This document shows, piece by piece, positions 11,120 through 23,889 of a stretch of DNA of 64,000 bases. The notes under the pieces were generated by a model that saw only the letters and a program-made list of their open reading frames with translations, had not been told where the DNA came from and searched no databases. The position numbers and the translations under genes were made by a program. The stretch spans positions 104,849,387 through 104,913,386 of the forward strand of contig CM067370.1 in the NCBI GenBank assembly GCA_034401795.1. Direction: 5' to 3'. The first letter of the stretch is position 1, and the number at the start of each line of letters is the position of its first letter. Source of the DNA: Chaetoderma sp. LZ-2023a (lineage: Eukaryota; Mollusca; Caudofoveata; Chaetodermatida; Chaetodermatidae).

Positions 11120-11440
11120 AGTCACAGTGTTAGCTATGCTCCGCCCATCTTTAGCTAAGCTCCACCCACACTTCTCCGCGTTGGAATCGATCAATCCCTG
11201 AACTGTCTCACTATCAATTTCCAGAAAACTATACAGGTAAGCTGTTGAATATTTTGAAACTAATTTGATTGGGTGCTGTTGCTGCCTATGGCAGCAAAGC
11301 GCCCGCCCAGTCAAATTAGCTTCGAAATATTCAACAGCATGTTTATTAAATGGTAAAGACATACAATTCGTACACCGTGTCGGACTATTAAGCGTTAAAG
11401 ACAGACTAAATCTAGTCATTCGTGCCATGATTAATTATGA
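11120..11440 (+). repeat. Family B MITE-like element, copy 8 (best full-length copy)
   Basis: The clearest hairpin of the family: 'gctgttgaatattttgaaa' at about 11240 pairs with 'ttcgaaatattcaacagc' at about 11325 around the tip 'gctgcctatggcagc'. Upstream are the gc-box and 'gttggaatcgatcaatcc' segments. Downstream are 'gacatacaattcgtac' and 'gacgtc' boxes. 11441-12144 holds only a family C start-like segment near 11615 ('cctgtatcgctcacctgg') and AT-rich sequence. Confidence 0.85.
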
Positions 11441-12144
11441 CGTCCTCCTACACGTCATTTAGTTGATTATGACCTCAGATGATGGAGAGATAAACTGGTA
11501 CGGTTCATTGCATTGTACTATAAGCGACCGCTTATCATTCTTGATAAGCTTTTGATGGGCCACAGTGTCCCTTATAGACAGGTTTTACTCTAACATTTAT
11601 ACTTCGTATCATGGAAATAAGAGGCTCAAGGGACCTGTATCGCTCACCTGGAACATATAGAAATACCATGGTCCACCACATGCAGAGCCCTATATGTCTT
11701 TACCCGCGTCACTAGACACAAGGATTAATGCGAGCTCTCTTCTTATTTTCCTGCTTAAGACATTTAAAATAATTTTGGTTCTACTGGAGTGATCTTCTCT
11801 TGGTTGGACTATTATTCCACGGGTCGCGAAGAGGCGTTTTCATTTTGTGGTAAAATGCTAAAACGGAATAGCAAGAGTTTTCAAAAACATCGTTTTCAAA
11901 ATGGACACTTTTGACGTATTTTTCAATAACTGGAGCGATATTCGCCAAACTTCGGTGGATGTTTGTCTATGGGGTCCCGAAGATGTGTGGCAATTTCGGG
12001 ATTATAAGCTGAAATGCAACACCAACAGCTTTCAGCAACATTGTTTCCAAAATGAACACTTGATCTCTCTGCAGCCTAATTGAAAAATATATATCAACGA
12101 CCAATCGAAATGCTTAATAGACGTTTTGGAGCCTAGCACTCTGA

Positions 12145-13115
12145 GGTGCTTCCAATCTTAGGAGGAAACTCATTACGTGATTTCCAGAAGTATTTTGGAA
12201 AATCCAAGATAGTCGCTTATATTATACACTTGAATATACGTTCTGGATACTACCACATAAGTCTTACAGAAATCAGACCAGTGATTAAGGAGGGTAGCGT
12301 TTTAAAGGATTTCCAGAGAATTTTCGGATAATCCAAGATGGCCACCAGAAAAATTAACCAATTAAAAATTCTGAATAGAAGTTCAGAAGCCTAGTATGAT
12401 AGGACCATCCCAGCCAAATTTTGTTGAAATATGCCACCCGGTTTTACGTTTTAAAGGATTTCAGGACAATTTTTGGAAACATCAAGATGGCCAGCAAAAA
12501 GATTTACCAATCACGATTCTCTTTGGAAGTCTTGAAGCCAACCACTAAAGGATCGTTCTACTCAACTTTGGTATCGGGTAATTGATTGAATAGGTGTATT
12601 GTTTTAAAGGGTTTTGAAAGATTCCCAGCTAATCCGAGATGGGTTCCAAAATATTGGCCAATCAAAATTCCGAATAGAGTTCTGGACCTTACCGCAATAG
12701 AATCCTTCAAACCAAATTTGGTTACAATCTGCTAAGCGGTTTAAGTGATATGTTTTTTTAAATTGGAAAACCCATGATGGCCAACAAACGTAATGACCAA
12801 TCAAATTCTCATTTTAAGCCCACACCCATAGGATGGTTCCACTCAAGTTTATTTGAAATATGACCATTGATTAGAGAGTAGCGTTTTAAAGGTTCTGGAA
12901 AATTTTCTGAAAATCCAAGACGCCACCAAACATCATTCAATCAAAATTCTGAATAGAAGTTCTAGATCCTACTACCTTAAGATCATTGAGCCAAATTTGG
13001 CTACAATCCACCAATCAGTTTTAAAACAAAAGTTGATGGAAAGACGACGGATGGATGGACAGATGATGGATGGTCACCATGGCATAAGTTCGCTTAAACT
13101 TTCTGGCCAGGAGAG
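12145..13115 (-). repeat. Family C ('aagatggcc') repeat block 1
   Basis: At least four tandem-like, diverged ~230-bp segments, each with 'gttttaaaggattt' / 'ccaagatggcc' / 'ccaatcaaaattctgaata' / 'agttctagatcctac' boxes. The block ends with 'gatggatggacagatgatg', 'ggtcaccatggcataagtt' and 'ggccaggagagctaac'. This terminal structure recurs at 16700-16760, 55970-56030 and 60380-60460. No open frame. I have seen such ends in mollusc-type repeats (from memory, unverified). Confidence 0.75.
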
Positions 13116-13244
13116 CTAACTACTTTTTTTAAGTAAACTACAAGAGAATAGCAATAAAATACAACAAAACTAAATTACATAAACGGTATTAAAGCGTGTA
13201 TTGAATACATTGATGTGACTTGGCCTATACAGAGACAGTAATAG

Positions 13245-13590
13245 AGCGCCCATTTCTAGCTATGTCCCGCCCATTTCTAGCTATATCCCGCCCATTTCTA
13301 GCCATGCCACTCCCATTTCTAGTTATCTCACTCCCATTTCTAGCCATGTCCCTCCCATTTCTAGTTATGCCCCGCCCATTTCTAGCTAAACTCCGCCGCC
13401 ATTTGCATAGATTTTAACACCGAACACTGAATTCCCAAAGTCCTAAGTTCAAGGAAACTATGCAGGTAAGCTGTTAAATATTTTGAAACTAATCTGGCTG
13501 AGCGCATTGGTTGCAGCATTTCCCAGTTAAATTAGTTTAAATTATTCAACAGCATGTTTATTAAATTGTAAATTTACCAATGGCATATAC
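13245..13590 (+). repeat. Family B copy 9 with an internal 20-bp tandem expansion
   Basis: About seven copies of a 20-bp unit 'cccatttctagctatgtcc' (13246-13387) precede an otherwise normal family B unit ('gaattcccaaagtcctaag', hairpin arm 'ctgttaaatattttgaaac', 'agtttaaattattcaacag'). Other copies carry only one to three of these units, so the array is a local expansion of the family's gc-box. Confidence 0.85.
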
Positions 13591-14259
13591 ACTGTTCATC
13601 CCAGTAAAACTGCTTTTGGCCGGTAAGGCTGTCTTCAGGGAATAAAACTATGCGCAGTTTCGAAAAATCTGTGTTCTACATGACGGGTAGGAACAAAATC
13701 AATAAATGTTTAGGTAACGTAGTCTTAAGACGATATAAACAAAATTCTTGCTTTTTTACAATTTGTGATAATTTTCTTAGTTTGTGATATTTTTATAATT
13801 TGTCATAAGTTAGAGAATGTGGTAGAGACTGGGTATTTCTATGCATACTGTTGAAACACATAATAACCTTAACCTTTACACAATAGCATATAGAAGCTTT
13901 CTATGATTAATGTTAACCATCAGTGATACTGTCTTTAGATTATGACTTTCAATTTAAATATCTTCTAAAGTATTTATTTTACAGATACTTATTTCACAGT
14001 CGTGTGGTCGTAAGTCGGATATACCCTCTGTACGAATGAAAGAGACAGACTGTCAGAAACATGAGTGAAATTTATGCAGCTATATTTTTCAGAAAAGTAT
14101 TGGTATTGAGTTTTATTGCCGGAGAAGAACATTATTATGGAAAATAGAAACCCTGGTTACGTACATTGTGCTGCTCATCTCCATATTTGAGATGGATAAC
14201 GTTGAATAAGCGCTTGGTATGTCGGCCTACTACGCTGCAGGTAGTCCTACACATACGTG
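13591..14259. other. AT-rich stretch, no gene recognised
   Basis: No conserved coding segment, RNA gene or clear repeat seen. Confidence 0.4.
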
Positions 14260-15050
14260 TACAAATTATATATGGCCTCCAACCTGTTTATCCGATTGTC
14301 TCGAAAGTGAAAGATTCGAAATCACCATACTCAGAAAACATATAGAAACCCAATTTCGGTTCCAAAATCCATCAAATAAAAAAATTCAATATGCCCGCAA
14401 AACACGATATGTTTTGATTGGTTCATCATGGCCATGTTTTGTTTATATCAATTTCTCTTGAACAAATAGCAATTACTCCCTAATCATATCTCCCAATTTC
14501 AGCCCAATCCGTCCAGCAGTTCTGAGACGAAGTTGTTTTCTCAAAAACTAGGTCATCCAAGATGGCTGCTGAAGCCGATCAGATTCATTTAAACAAACTT
14601 AAAACCATATGGCCCAAGGATGTTTCTGACTAAATTTTCTTAAAATCGGTCGACAGATATATCGAGAAGACCTTTTAAATTTGCTACTGCATTAGTATGG
14701 CAGTTTTGGCGGGTAATAACCAAAGATGGCAACCAAACGGGGTATGTGACAGTTTTGAAAGTGGCAAAACCAAAAGGCTATATAAAACAAATTTCGACTA
14801 CAAAATCCCACAAATAAAAAAATCCACTATGGCTGCCAAACATGCTACATCTTTATTGGTCCAAGACGACCATCAATTTCCATTGAACAACCTTTAATGG
14901 CCCTTAGTCCCTAATCATATCTCCCAAATTTCGGCTCAGTCGGTTCAGATTTTCGCGAGGCGTAATTTTCGAGAAACTAGGTCACTCAAGATGGCTGCCA
15001 AAGAATTAGACCAATCAAGTTGCCTTGAACAAACATAACCCGTGACGCAG
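14260..15050 (+). repeat. Family C repeat block 2
   Basis: Two diverged ~430-bp units (14265-14690 and 14690-15050) share 'ctaatcatatctccca', 'aactaggtcatccaagatg', 'gctgctgaagccgatcaga' and 'gttttgattggttcat'-type boxes. The same order is found at 55600-55800 and 57660-60200. Confidence 0.75.
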
Positions 15051-15159
15051 ATACCGCCATCTTTGTTTACCGCGTATCGCGCGCATTGTACTATGGGACT
15101 GTTTGGGGGCAGTCGATCGTGCAGGTATAAACAAATGCACGTGAATGTATGGTTTTATG

Positions 15160-15315
15160 CTCATATCAGCCAAAAATTACTTCTGCAGTGGTCTTGAGAA
15201 ATGTCTATTTGCAGACCAAGTGAAGAATATTTTTGAAAATTTACCATTGGAATGACTGGCTTGATAACCGAGCCAGTTATTTCAGTGGTAAATTTTCAAA
15301 AATGGTCCAGAATTG
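15160..15315. repeat. Family A hairpin element, copy 4
   Basis: 'aaatgtctatttgcagacc', 'accattggaatgactggct', then the return stem 'gagccagttatttcagtgg' and 'aaattttcaaaaatgg'. The outermost right arm is diverged. Confidence 0.8.
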
Positions 15316-16539
15316 GCCTTCTCCGAAAATCTCCCTTGCCCCACCCTTGCAGCTTATGGCCCCGGGCTGGATTCATGAACCATACTTAAGCATAGGAACA
15401 TGCATAATGATTAAGTGTAACTAACAAATGTAGCATTGTGATTGGGCCATAGCTGATTGTCTACTTTACACAAGGTATACGTTAGGTATGCTTCGTGAAT
15501 ATGTAACACTCCCACCCCACCTACCCACCCATTCATGGACACTACATATATATATTATTTACAAAACAGACACCTACACATCACAGGATTATAGTATGAC
15601 CCATCAGAACAGTCATTCCTGAAAGCTTGATTATTCTACCCCCCCCCCCCCCACTAGCAACAACACCCCACCCAAACACACATTATTATTTATTAACTAT
15701 CTATGGCAATATATAAATAAATAAGTGTCGAAATTTCGTCATTCTTGGCTCAAGTCTTCCTAAGACACCCTCTAGCTATTTCATGTTTAAAAATCAATCA
15801 TTTCAGGTGATTTAAGATCGTTTTTTAAATAATCTATTTGAAATTGGCTGGAGAACGCTCCCCCTGTATAATCAACACAACTCATTGACGAATCAGGCAA
15901 TAATACACAATTTTCTGAAGTAATTTATTTGAAATGCGGTAGAGAACGCCCCCCCCCCCCCCTATATAATCAATGCAATTCATTGAAAAATCAGGCAATA
16001 ATACACACGTTTGATAGCGCCGTCGTGCGTATATTGTTCGTCAATCTCCCCCCTAAATTTGCTTAAACGTCCAATTTTCCCCAAAATATATTCCAAGCCC
16101 TTTTTTCTGCATAGGACCCCAAAAGAAACCCTTTTCACGGCGCTTATGCTTTTAAGATTGTAGGCTAATCCTGTCCTATATACTGTTAGTCAATCTATTT
16201 AGGAAATCCGCTTTACGCGCCATGACGAAAAAAGCTGCATAATTAAAATATAGTTTTTAATAATTTAATTTTAAATAAATAATGCATTTAAGATGCAAGT
16301 TTTGTGAAGCAAACTCAACAATTAGGGAGGGGGGGGGGGAGAAAGACGATATAGCCATAACTACAAGCGACGTTACTGGCCGACGACATTTTAATACACG
16401 CTGCCCCAAACGCTCCCACAACGCGTAGGGTACGCTTCGAAAGTTTGCACGAGTCACGTGGTTAAAATCGGTCATCTGCGAAACGGGTTATGTTTCAGCG
16501 GTTACTATAGATGATGTTTCATGAGATCTAAATCAATCC
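15316..16539. other. Gene-free stretch with homopolymer tracts
   Basis: C-runs near 15640-15652 and 15950-15962 and a G-run near 16328-16340. The segments 15845-15910 and 15915-15990 are imperfect copies of one another ('gaaatgcggtagagaacgc'). No coding signal recognised. Confidence 0.5.
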
Positions 16540-16765
16540 ACATAAAGATTTGTAAAGATGTTTCTAAAAATTGGTTAAAATCCAGGATGGCCGCTGGCAA
16601 AATTGGTCACCTGAAGAAACGTGTGTATCTGTGTTAGAGATGCTCCATGCCAAATATAATTGAAATCAGCCCAGTGGTTCTTGCAGTCATTTAATAAAAA
16701 GATTTACGGACAGATGATGGATGGTCGCTACAACATAAGCTCATTTCCGGGCAGGTGCGCTAATA
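16540..16765 (+). repeat. Family C repeat fragment 3
   Basis: 'tttctaaaaattggttaaa', 'ccaggatggccgctggcaa', 'ccaaatataattgaaatca', then the terminal 'acggacagatgatggatgg', 'tcgctacaacataagctca' and 'gggcaggtgcgctaataa'. This is the 3' end of the family. Confidence 0.8.
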
Positions 16766-16789
16766 ACTGTTAACCCTTTTATGACGAAA

Positions 16790-16990
16790 CCGGCCCAAAC
16801 CGGCCGATAACAGTAGTCTTGAGAAATGTCCATTGGCAGGCCAAGTGAAGACTATTTTTGAAAATTGACCATTGGAATGACTGGCTCGGTAACCGAGCCA
16901 GTCATTCCAGTGGTCAATTTTCAGAAAATAATCTTCACTTGGCTTGAAAGTAGACATTCCATAAGCAAATATTTTAATTTTTTGACAAAA
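16790..16990. repeat. Family A hairpin element, copy 5 (best copy)
   Basis: The stem 'ggaatgactggctcggtaa' / 'ccgagccagtcattcc' is perfect around 16880-16910 and is extended on both sides by 'gaccattgg' / 'ccagtggtc' and by 'ggccaagtgaagactattt' / 'aataatcttcacttggct'. Flanks 'aaaccggccgataacag' and 'aagcaaatattttaatt' match copies 2, 3 and 4. Confidence 0.85.
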
Positions 16991-17246
16991 TTTAGTCACT
17001 AAACTGTTAAAACATTTAAATTGAAAGTCATATGCTAAAGAAAATATCACTTATGGCAAACATTAAATCCATGATTGTTCCATTTCTCTCGCAAACGTGA
17101 AGAAGAAACTGGTCTGCATAGAAGGTATACTTTATACGATAGTTGTGTACAGTTTAAAGTTAGTTGTTCTGGATAGACACACCAAAGAGTTCGAACCTTC
17201 AGCAGGCCTTGCAGAACTGCACGCAGTTTTACTCGCCAAAAGACAT

Positions 17247-17252
17247 TTTATT
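17247..17252 (-). promoter_or_regulatory. Candidate polyadenylation signal of the claudin-like gene
   Basis: AATAAA on the minus strand, about 94 bp downstream of the stop codon at 17346-17348. Position and sequence fit. No transcript evidence is available. Confidence 0.45.
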
Positions 17253-17345
17253 GGTATGTTTAGCGTGATACAATTCAGCCACATTCCTATATTTTAGCAT
17301 GATGGCAGATACTTGAGTGACAGATCAAATCCCTCTTTTCCTGGT

Positions 17346-17503
17346 TTACTCTGTACGACGGTCAGTGACGAGTATTACACCAAAGATGATGAAAAGGATG
17401 CTGGATACGGTACACAACCAGAAAGACCATCCAAACATTGAGCCGTCGAGAACTTGGCCAAATTCGGCACCAAATATTATCACACCAATCAGCGAACAAG
17501 CGC
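17346..17503 (-). CDS. PMP22/claudin-superfamily protein, terminal exon
   Basis: Minus-strand exon starting after the acceptor 'ccctatttaag' and ending at TAA. It reads 'ACSLIGVIIFGAEFGQ', a short extracellular loop 'VLDGSMFGWSF', then a hydrophobic helix 'WLCTVSSILFIIFGVILV' and the short basic tail TDRRTE. This is the end of transmembrane 3, the second extracellular loop and transmembrane 4 of a four-pass PMP22/EMP/MP20/claudin-type protein. The exon begins in phase 1 and completes a Gly codon with the single base left at the end of exon 57213-57356, so both belong to one gene. No PDZ-ligand motif is visible at the C-terminus. A paralogue-level name cannot be given. Confidence 0.8.
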
Positions 17504-17646
17504 CTTAAATAGGGATAAAAGAAATAATAATTAGCGTATAAATTATCTAATTCTAAATTCATATTAGGCCAAGATAGTTTAGTTTAGTTTTGGATGAGAC
17601 AGGAGAGTGTGTGCTTTATTCCGGGAAACTAACTATATCTTAACTT

Positions 17647-17916
17647 ATGTTAGCGATTAGTACCTGCTACTGGATTTCTCCTTGTTCGAAAACGGACCAG
17701 CTGTCTCACGATAGTAGTGCAACAGTCACGGCATCTGCGGACCCCAACATTGACAGAGAATCTGTCACCATGCTAGGCCCTCAGATCAGCGAATCACAAA
17801 CCAGAAGCAAAGAACCACATCTAGAGGATTATAGAGACTCGATACTGAATGGTTACAACGATGGTTACCGGCGGTGGAAGTCACGGTTTATCATGCTACT
17901 GTCTGCAGGTTGTTAG
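17647..17916 (+). CDS. Possible unassigned exon (hydrophilic 89-residue frame)
   Basis: Open frame inside the big intron, on the opposite strand. The middle (residues 25-75) is of ordinary, non-repetitive composition, with segments such as 'DRESVTMLGPQISESQ' and 'LEDYRDSILNGYNDGYRRW'. It is unlike the low-complexity frames around it, and a donor-like 'ctgcaggttgtt' follows. I recognise no family. It could be an exon of an antisense gene, a relic of an element, or chance. Confidence 0.2.
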   Translation: MLAISTCYWISPCSKTDQLSHDSSATVTASADPNIDRESVTMLGPQISESQTRSKEPHLEDYRDSILNGYNDGYRRWKSRFIMLLSAGC

Positions 17917-19619
17917 GACCGGTGTAGTCACAAGGCACTGCGGATGGCTTTCTCTGCCTATCGTGTACACTGCATGGTCTGAGCTATACCTACCTAACGC
18001 TTAGGTGGCGCTCAGACCTTAAGGCGAGGCTACTGACTATTAATACAAGTAGGCTAGATGCTTAACAGTAATTAGTTTTACGGTGCCACATACTTCCTTA
18101 TATGAGAGAATAACTATCAATGCATCTTAAACACAATAATGTACATGGATGTGAGGTGCCAATTGAATCGATGGTCTACCAACATGTTTTGCAGTTAGAC
18201 CACCGTCTCTATCATGGCGAAGTAACGATGCGCCCAATGTGGAGTTTGAGACCCAGCGTGGACGAGTTGGGATGGCTGCCGCGCTGCGATCTTATGCTAA
18301 CAGCCAACTGTTGATTTTGATGGTTTGCAGGTAGTTACTCTCAGAGCTAGTCATAAATGGGGTAGCGGTAAAGGTCTCCAGTTAGCTCTTTGAATGACAA
18401 CCAGGAAAGCTCCTAAATACAACTTAAAATATATAGAGATATACTATTTCTAGTGATATGTACTAACCTAAGTGGTAAACACAAAAAGAATGTTAGTGCA
18501 GAAAAAGTATTAAATTCAGTTAGAATAACAGTTCCCTAATTTAGATGAAATATATGGCATATGACGGCGCTGTCCCTTACATGATTATAATTGAACAAAT
18601 TGTGCACTTATTTTCTGAAAATGCTGGCGTTTGTATAAGTATAGCCAACACAAAGGGAATAATTGAAAATCACATTGCTTTACACAGAAATCACAGAATG
18701 CCGCAAATCACGGGAGAAGACCTGCGTCAGATGTAAAGGCTGCCCATTCCCGGGAACACAGTCCAGCAAAGTTCAACGTATAATGGTATCCAAAAGTAGA
18801 CCAAAATGCTTTTGGCACAATGACACTGAAGATGGTGATTGAAACTGGCATTGGGCACTGGAAGGTTCTGGCCCCCAACCGTGAAATCGTAACACACGAT
18901 CATAGGCGGCTCTTCATGAAGGGTTTGTTGCGCATTAGAAGGGTTTGTTGCGCATTAGCATTTTTAGTTTTAATATTTCCCTCCGGTTGCCCAGGAGCAG
19001 AAGGAATATATAAATCTTTCACTGCCGAATGCTTACCAAAACTCGTCTTGCTGGTCCAGCGACACACTGTATGACATGGATTTCCTGCAAGTTGTGCAAA
19101 TCGGCAGTTAGTTTAATATTAAGAATTGAAGTTACTTCTCCGATACTGCTGTTCATATTCTCTGAGAACCCAATCTCGTAGATTGCACTGAGAGTAATCT
19201 CCAGGTTATATACTTTCGTGACATCATGCGGGGCTGCCCAAACGGGGCAGGGCGTGAACTCTGAGACGCCTACCAGGCCATGCCAATGACGGAAATAGGT
19301 GTAGCTGGTGTTATGCGATGTCGGCCAGTATCCTCAAGACGGGGATGTTAAATTGAAGACATTTCCGGGAGTTCTTAATCCATTTTAATAATTGTCACAG
19401 AATTGCGCGGCAGTCTGAAAGGCCTTTCCAAAGATACTAGATACATAAAGATCTATCCAGGGTTTCGGAGGTAACAGTCTCATTTATTTAAAAATTATGC
19501 ATATGCAATATAGCACGAGAACGGGACTGACTTTCTTGTGTTATCTGAAGACCGTGTAATGAGTCTATCTTGTTCTAAGCCAAAATCCTTAGCTTCATCA
19601 GGTCCAGTTTTGCTATGAG
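17917..19619. other. Intronic stretch without a recognised gene
   Basis: Only short frames. A 19-bp unit 'gggtttgttgcgcattag' is tandemly duplicated at 18922-18959. Nothing else that I can support. Confidence 0.4.
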
Positions 19620-20960
19620 TTTACCGAGTCCTACGTTCTTGAGGTCACCTCGCAGAACGCTTAACATATGTATGCAATGACGTCCTCTCCTGGCTGTATA
19701 TTTGCTGACTCCCAACATGTCAAATTCCAAGGCTCTTTATGCTGGTGTGTCTTCTGGTATCATTAGCACATGGCTACACATCGACCATCTTCGCTAACCG
19801 ACTTTTACAGACAGCTGCAATGTATTACACATCTTGTACAGTGCATTTTTGGAAATTATGCTGTCTGGCCATCAGTGTCGAGTGATGTGCAGATGTGTTT
19901 GTGGTGGCAGGTATCAAGTTTGTCCAGAACTGCCTTTGGAGCTGCCCACAGCTGTTACAGCTAGACACCATCAATGATGCGCAGGTTTCGCTGTATAAAC
20001 GTAATCTTTTTTGTCAAGGGCAGCTTTGATCTACAAATCCATAGCTTCCGAAAGGACTGAAAATCTATGTTCCACATGACGTATGCATGCAGCAATATTC
20101 CAGAGCAGTGAGTCCAGGATATTACTTTTCCTCCTTGGTTCGCCACCATGAATTGAATCGTCATTTTCTTTAGCTTCATGGTTTGTCGATATGAAGTCAT
20201 CGATCTTGTCTCCGATGCAGTATTCAGTAACGTTGGATAGGATATTTCAAATGCCGTTGAGGAGCAGAATGGGACACATATTGGCTGGGGGTGGGGGTGG
20301 TGGGGGGGGGGGGGGGGTCATGTGGCTTCTTGGGTTTGGGTAGCGCGAAAAGTGTGCCTTGGACTACATCATCAATGAGAAAGTGGTGCATAAAAACTGA
20401 ATTGATTAGGTGCATGATAGATTTTGAGATAATGTCACTTGCATATTTGAATTGTTCATTGCTCATGCCACCAGGTCGTGGATACACTTCCATTTTCAGG
20501 GCTTTCAGTGCTTTCTCAACTTATGCTGTTCTAATTGGTGTTAGTAATGGCCTGGGGGAGAACGGGTTCACGGGATCGTCGTCGTGGTGAGTGAACTGTT
20601 CCTTGAGCCATTATCGAATTGATTCGGCTTTGCCCTGGTCAGTCATGATAGTTGCCTTCTGAGTTGTGTACAATGCGTGGTGGTGTGTAATAAGTAATTC
20701 TCAGAACTTTGGCTGCTTCAAACATTTGCTGGCAGTTGTCCATGGTAGTGATTCCATCTGTTTCACCTGTTTGTTACATAGCAAGATCGTTTAACCATTC
20801 ACTGATGTGGTGCAGGATACTCTCCTGCATTGGTTGGTGGATTTTCACGTTGGCCACTTTGATAGATGCGCATCCTCAATATCTCTATTTTAGAAGATGC
20901 AGAGGGAGTGTATTGGAGTCTTTAATATAGAGGCCTCTTCGAATAAAGAATCTGACAGCG
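19620..20960 (-). mobile_element. Decayed LINE, copy 2
   Basis: Base-level match to 2240-2920, for example 'gaggtcacctcgcagaacg' and 'atgcaatgacgtcctctcc'. On the minus strand 20224-20493 shows the start of a reverse transcriptase palm, 'GGMSNEQFKYASDIISKSI' followed by a 'GTLFALPKPKKP' block. This corresponds to the block in LINEs where the first fingers motif precedes the 'pi-Lys' motif. This copy retains reverse transcriptase sequence that copy 1 lacks. A G-run at 20286-20320 interrupts it. Many stops. Confidence 0.6.
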
Positions 20961-21324
20961 AGAAGAGAGAGAAGATCGCTGGAGTGTGGCAACATACTTT
21001 TAGATTTTTTTACCCAAGATTTCAGGCCCTGGTGTTTTATTTTTTGGACGTGAGTATTCTGATTTTTCTCTTCTGCAGTTAACTGGTAATCATTTAATTA
21101 CATAATTTCCAAACAATTTAAGTGGTGGCACCACCGTCAGTCACATGATAATCAGTCCCTCTGCAGTCTGATAGTGCCACGGCCAATAAACAGTACTAGA
21201 CGATGCAAGACGGCACAATATTCAAACAATCTTGAGAAATTGTTATATGTTTTCAATATTCAATTACTTTCGCACCGACAGCCATTTTATGTAATAATCG
21301 CCACTAGTGCATACCAATTGTCAC

Positions 21325-21576
<252 letters not shown>

Positions 21577-21599
21577 TGCGGCTGTATTGTCAGGGACCT

Positions 21600-23536
<1,937 letters not shown>

Positions 23537-23889
23537 CTAACATGCACACAGAGATCATACCATTTTGATCATATTAATGCAACATATGGCAATAAACCCC
23601 TGATAATACCTCTTACTGGGCCGATACTGGACAAACACCTGGCCTAGTAAACTGCATTACCAGAGATAAGCAATTGTATTATGACATAGACTATTTTCGC
23701 GCACACAGATTTTAAATATAACCTACAAACCTATCCTACAAACTTGACGCCCACAACGGGATATTTACTAATTACGAACAATGAATGCTTGCTGAGTTCT
23801 AGCTGTGTAGTCGCACTAGTACAAGCAGGTGCATGTGATCATGTTGCAATAGATGACGTTTCCATATGGGAGGAATACGCACAGGATGA

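Noticed and set aside
13220..13417. Frame with repeated 'RPFLAMS'-type units
   Set aside because: Translation of the 20-bp tandem array in family B; the period is not a multiple of three over the whole array and there is no gene context.
17185..17210. 'gagttcgaacc' looked like a tRNA B-box
   Set aside because: No A-box or cloverleaf can be drawn around it.
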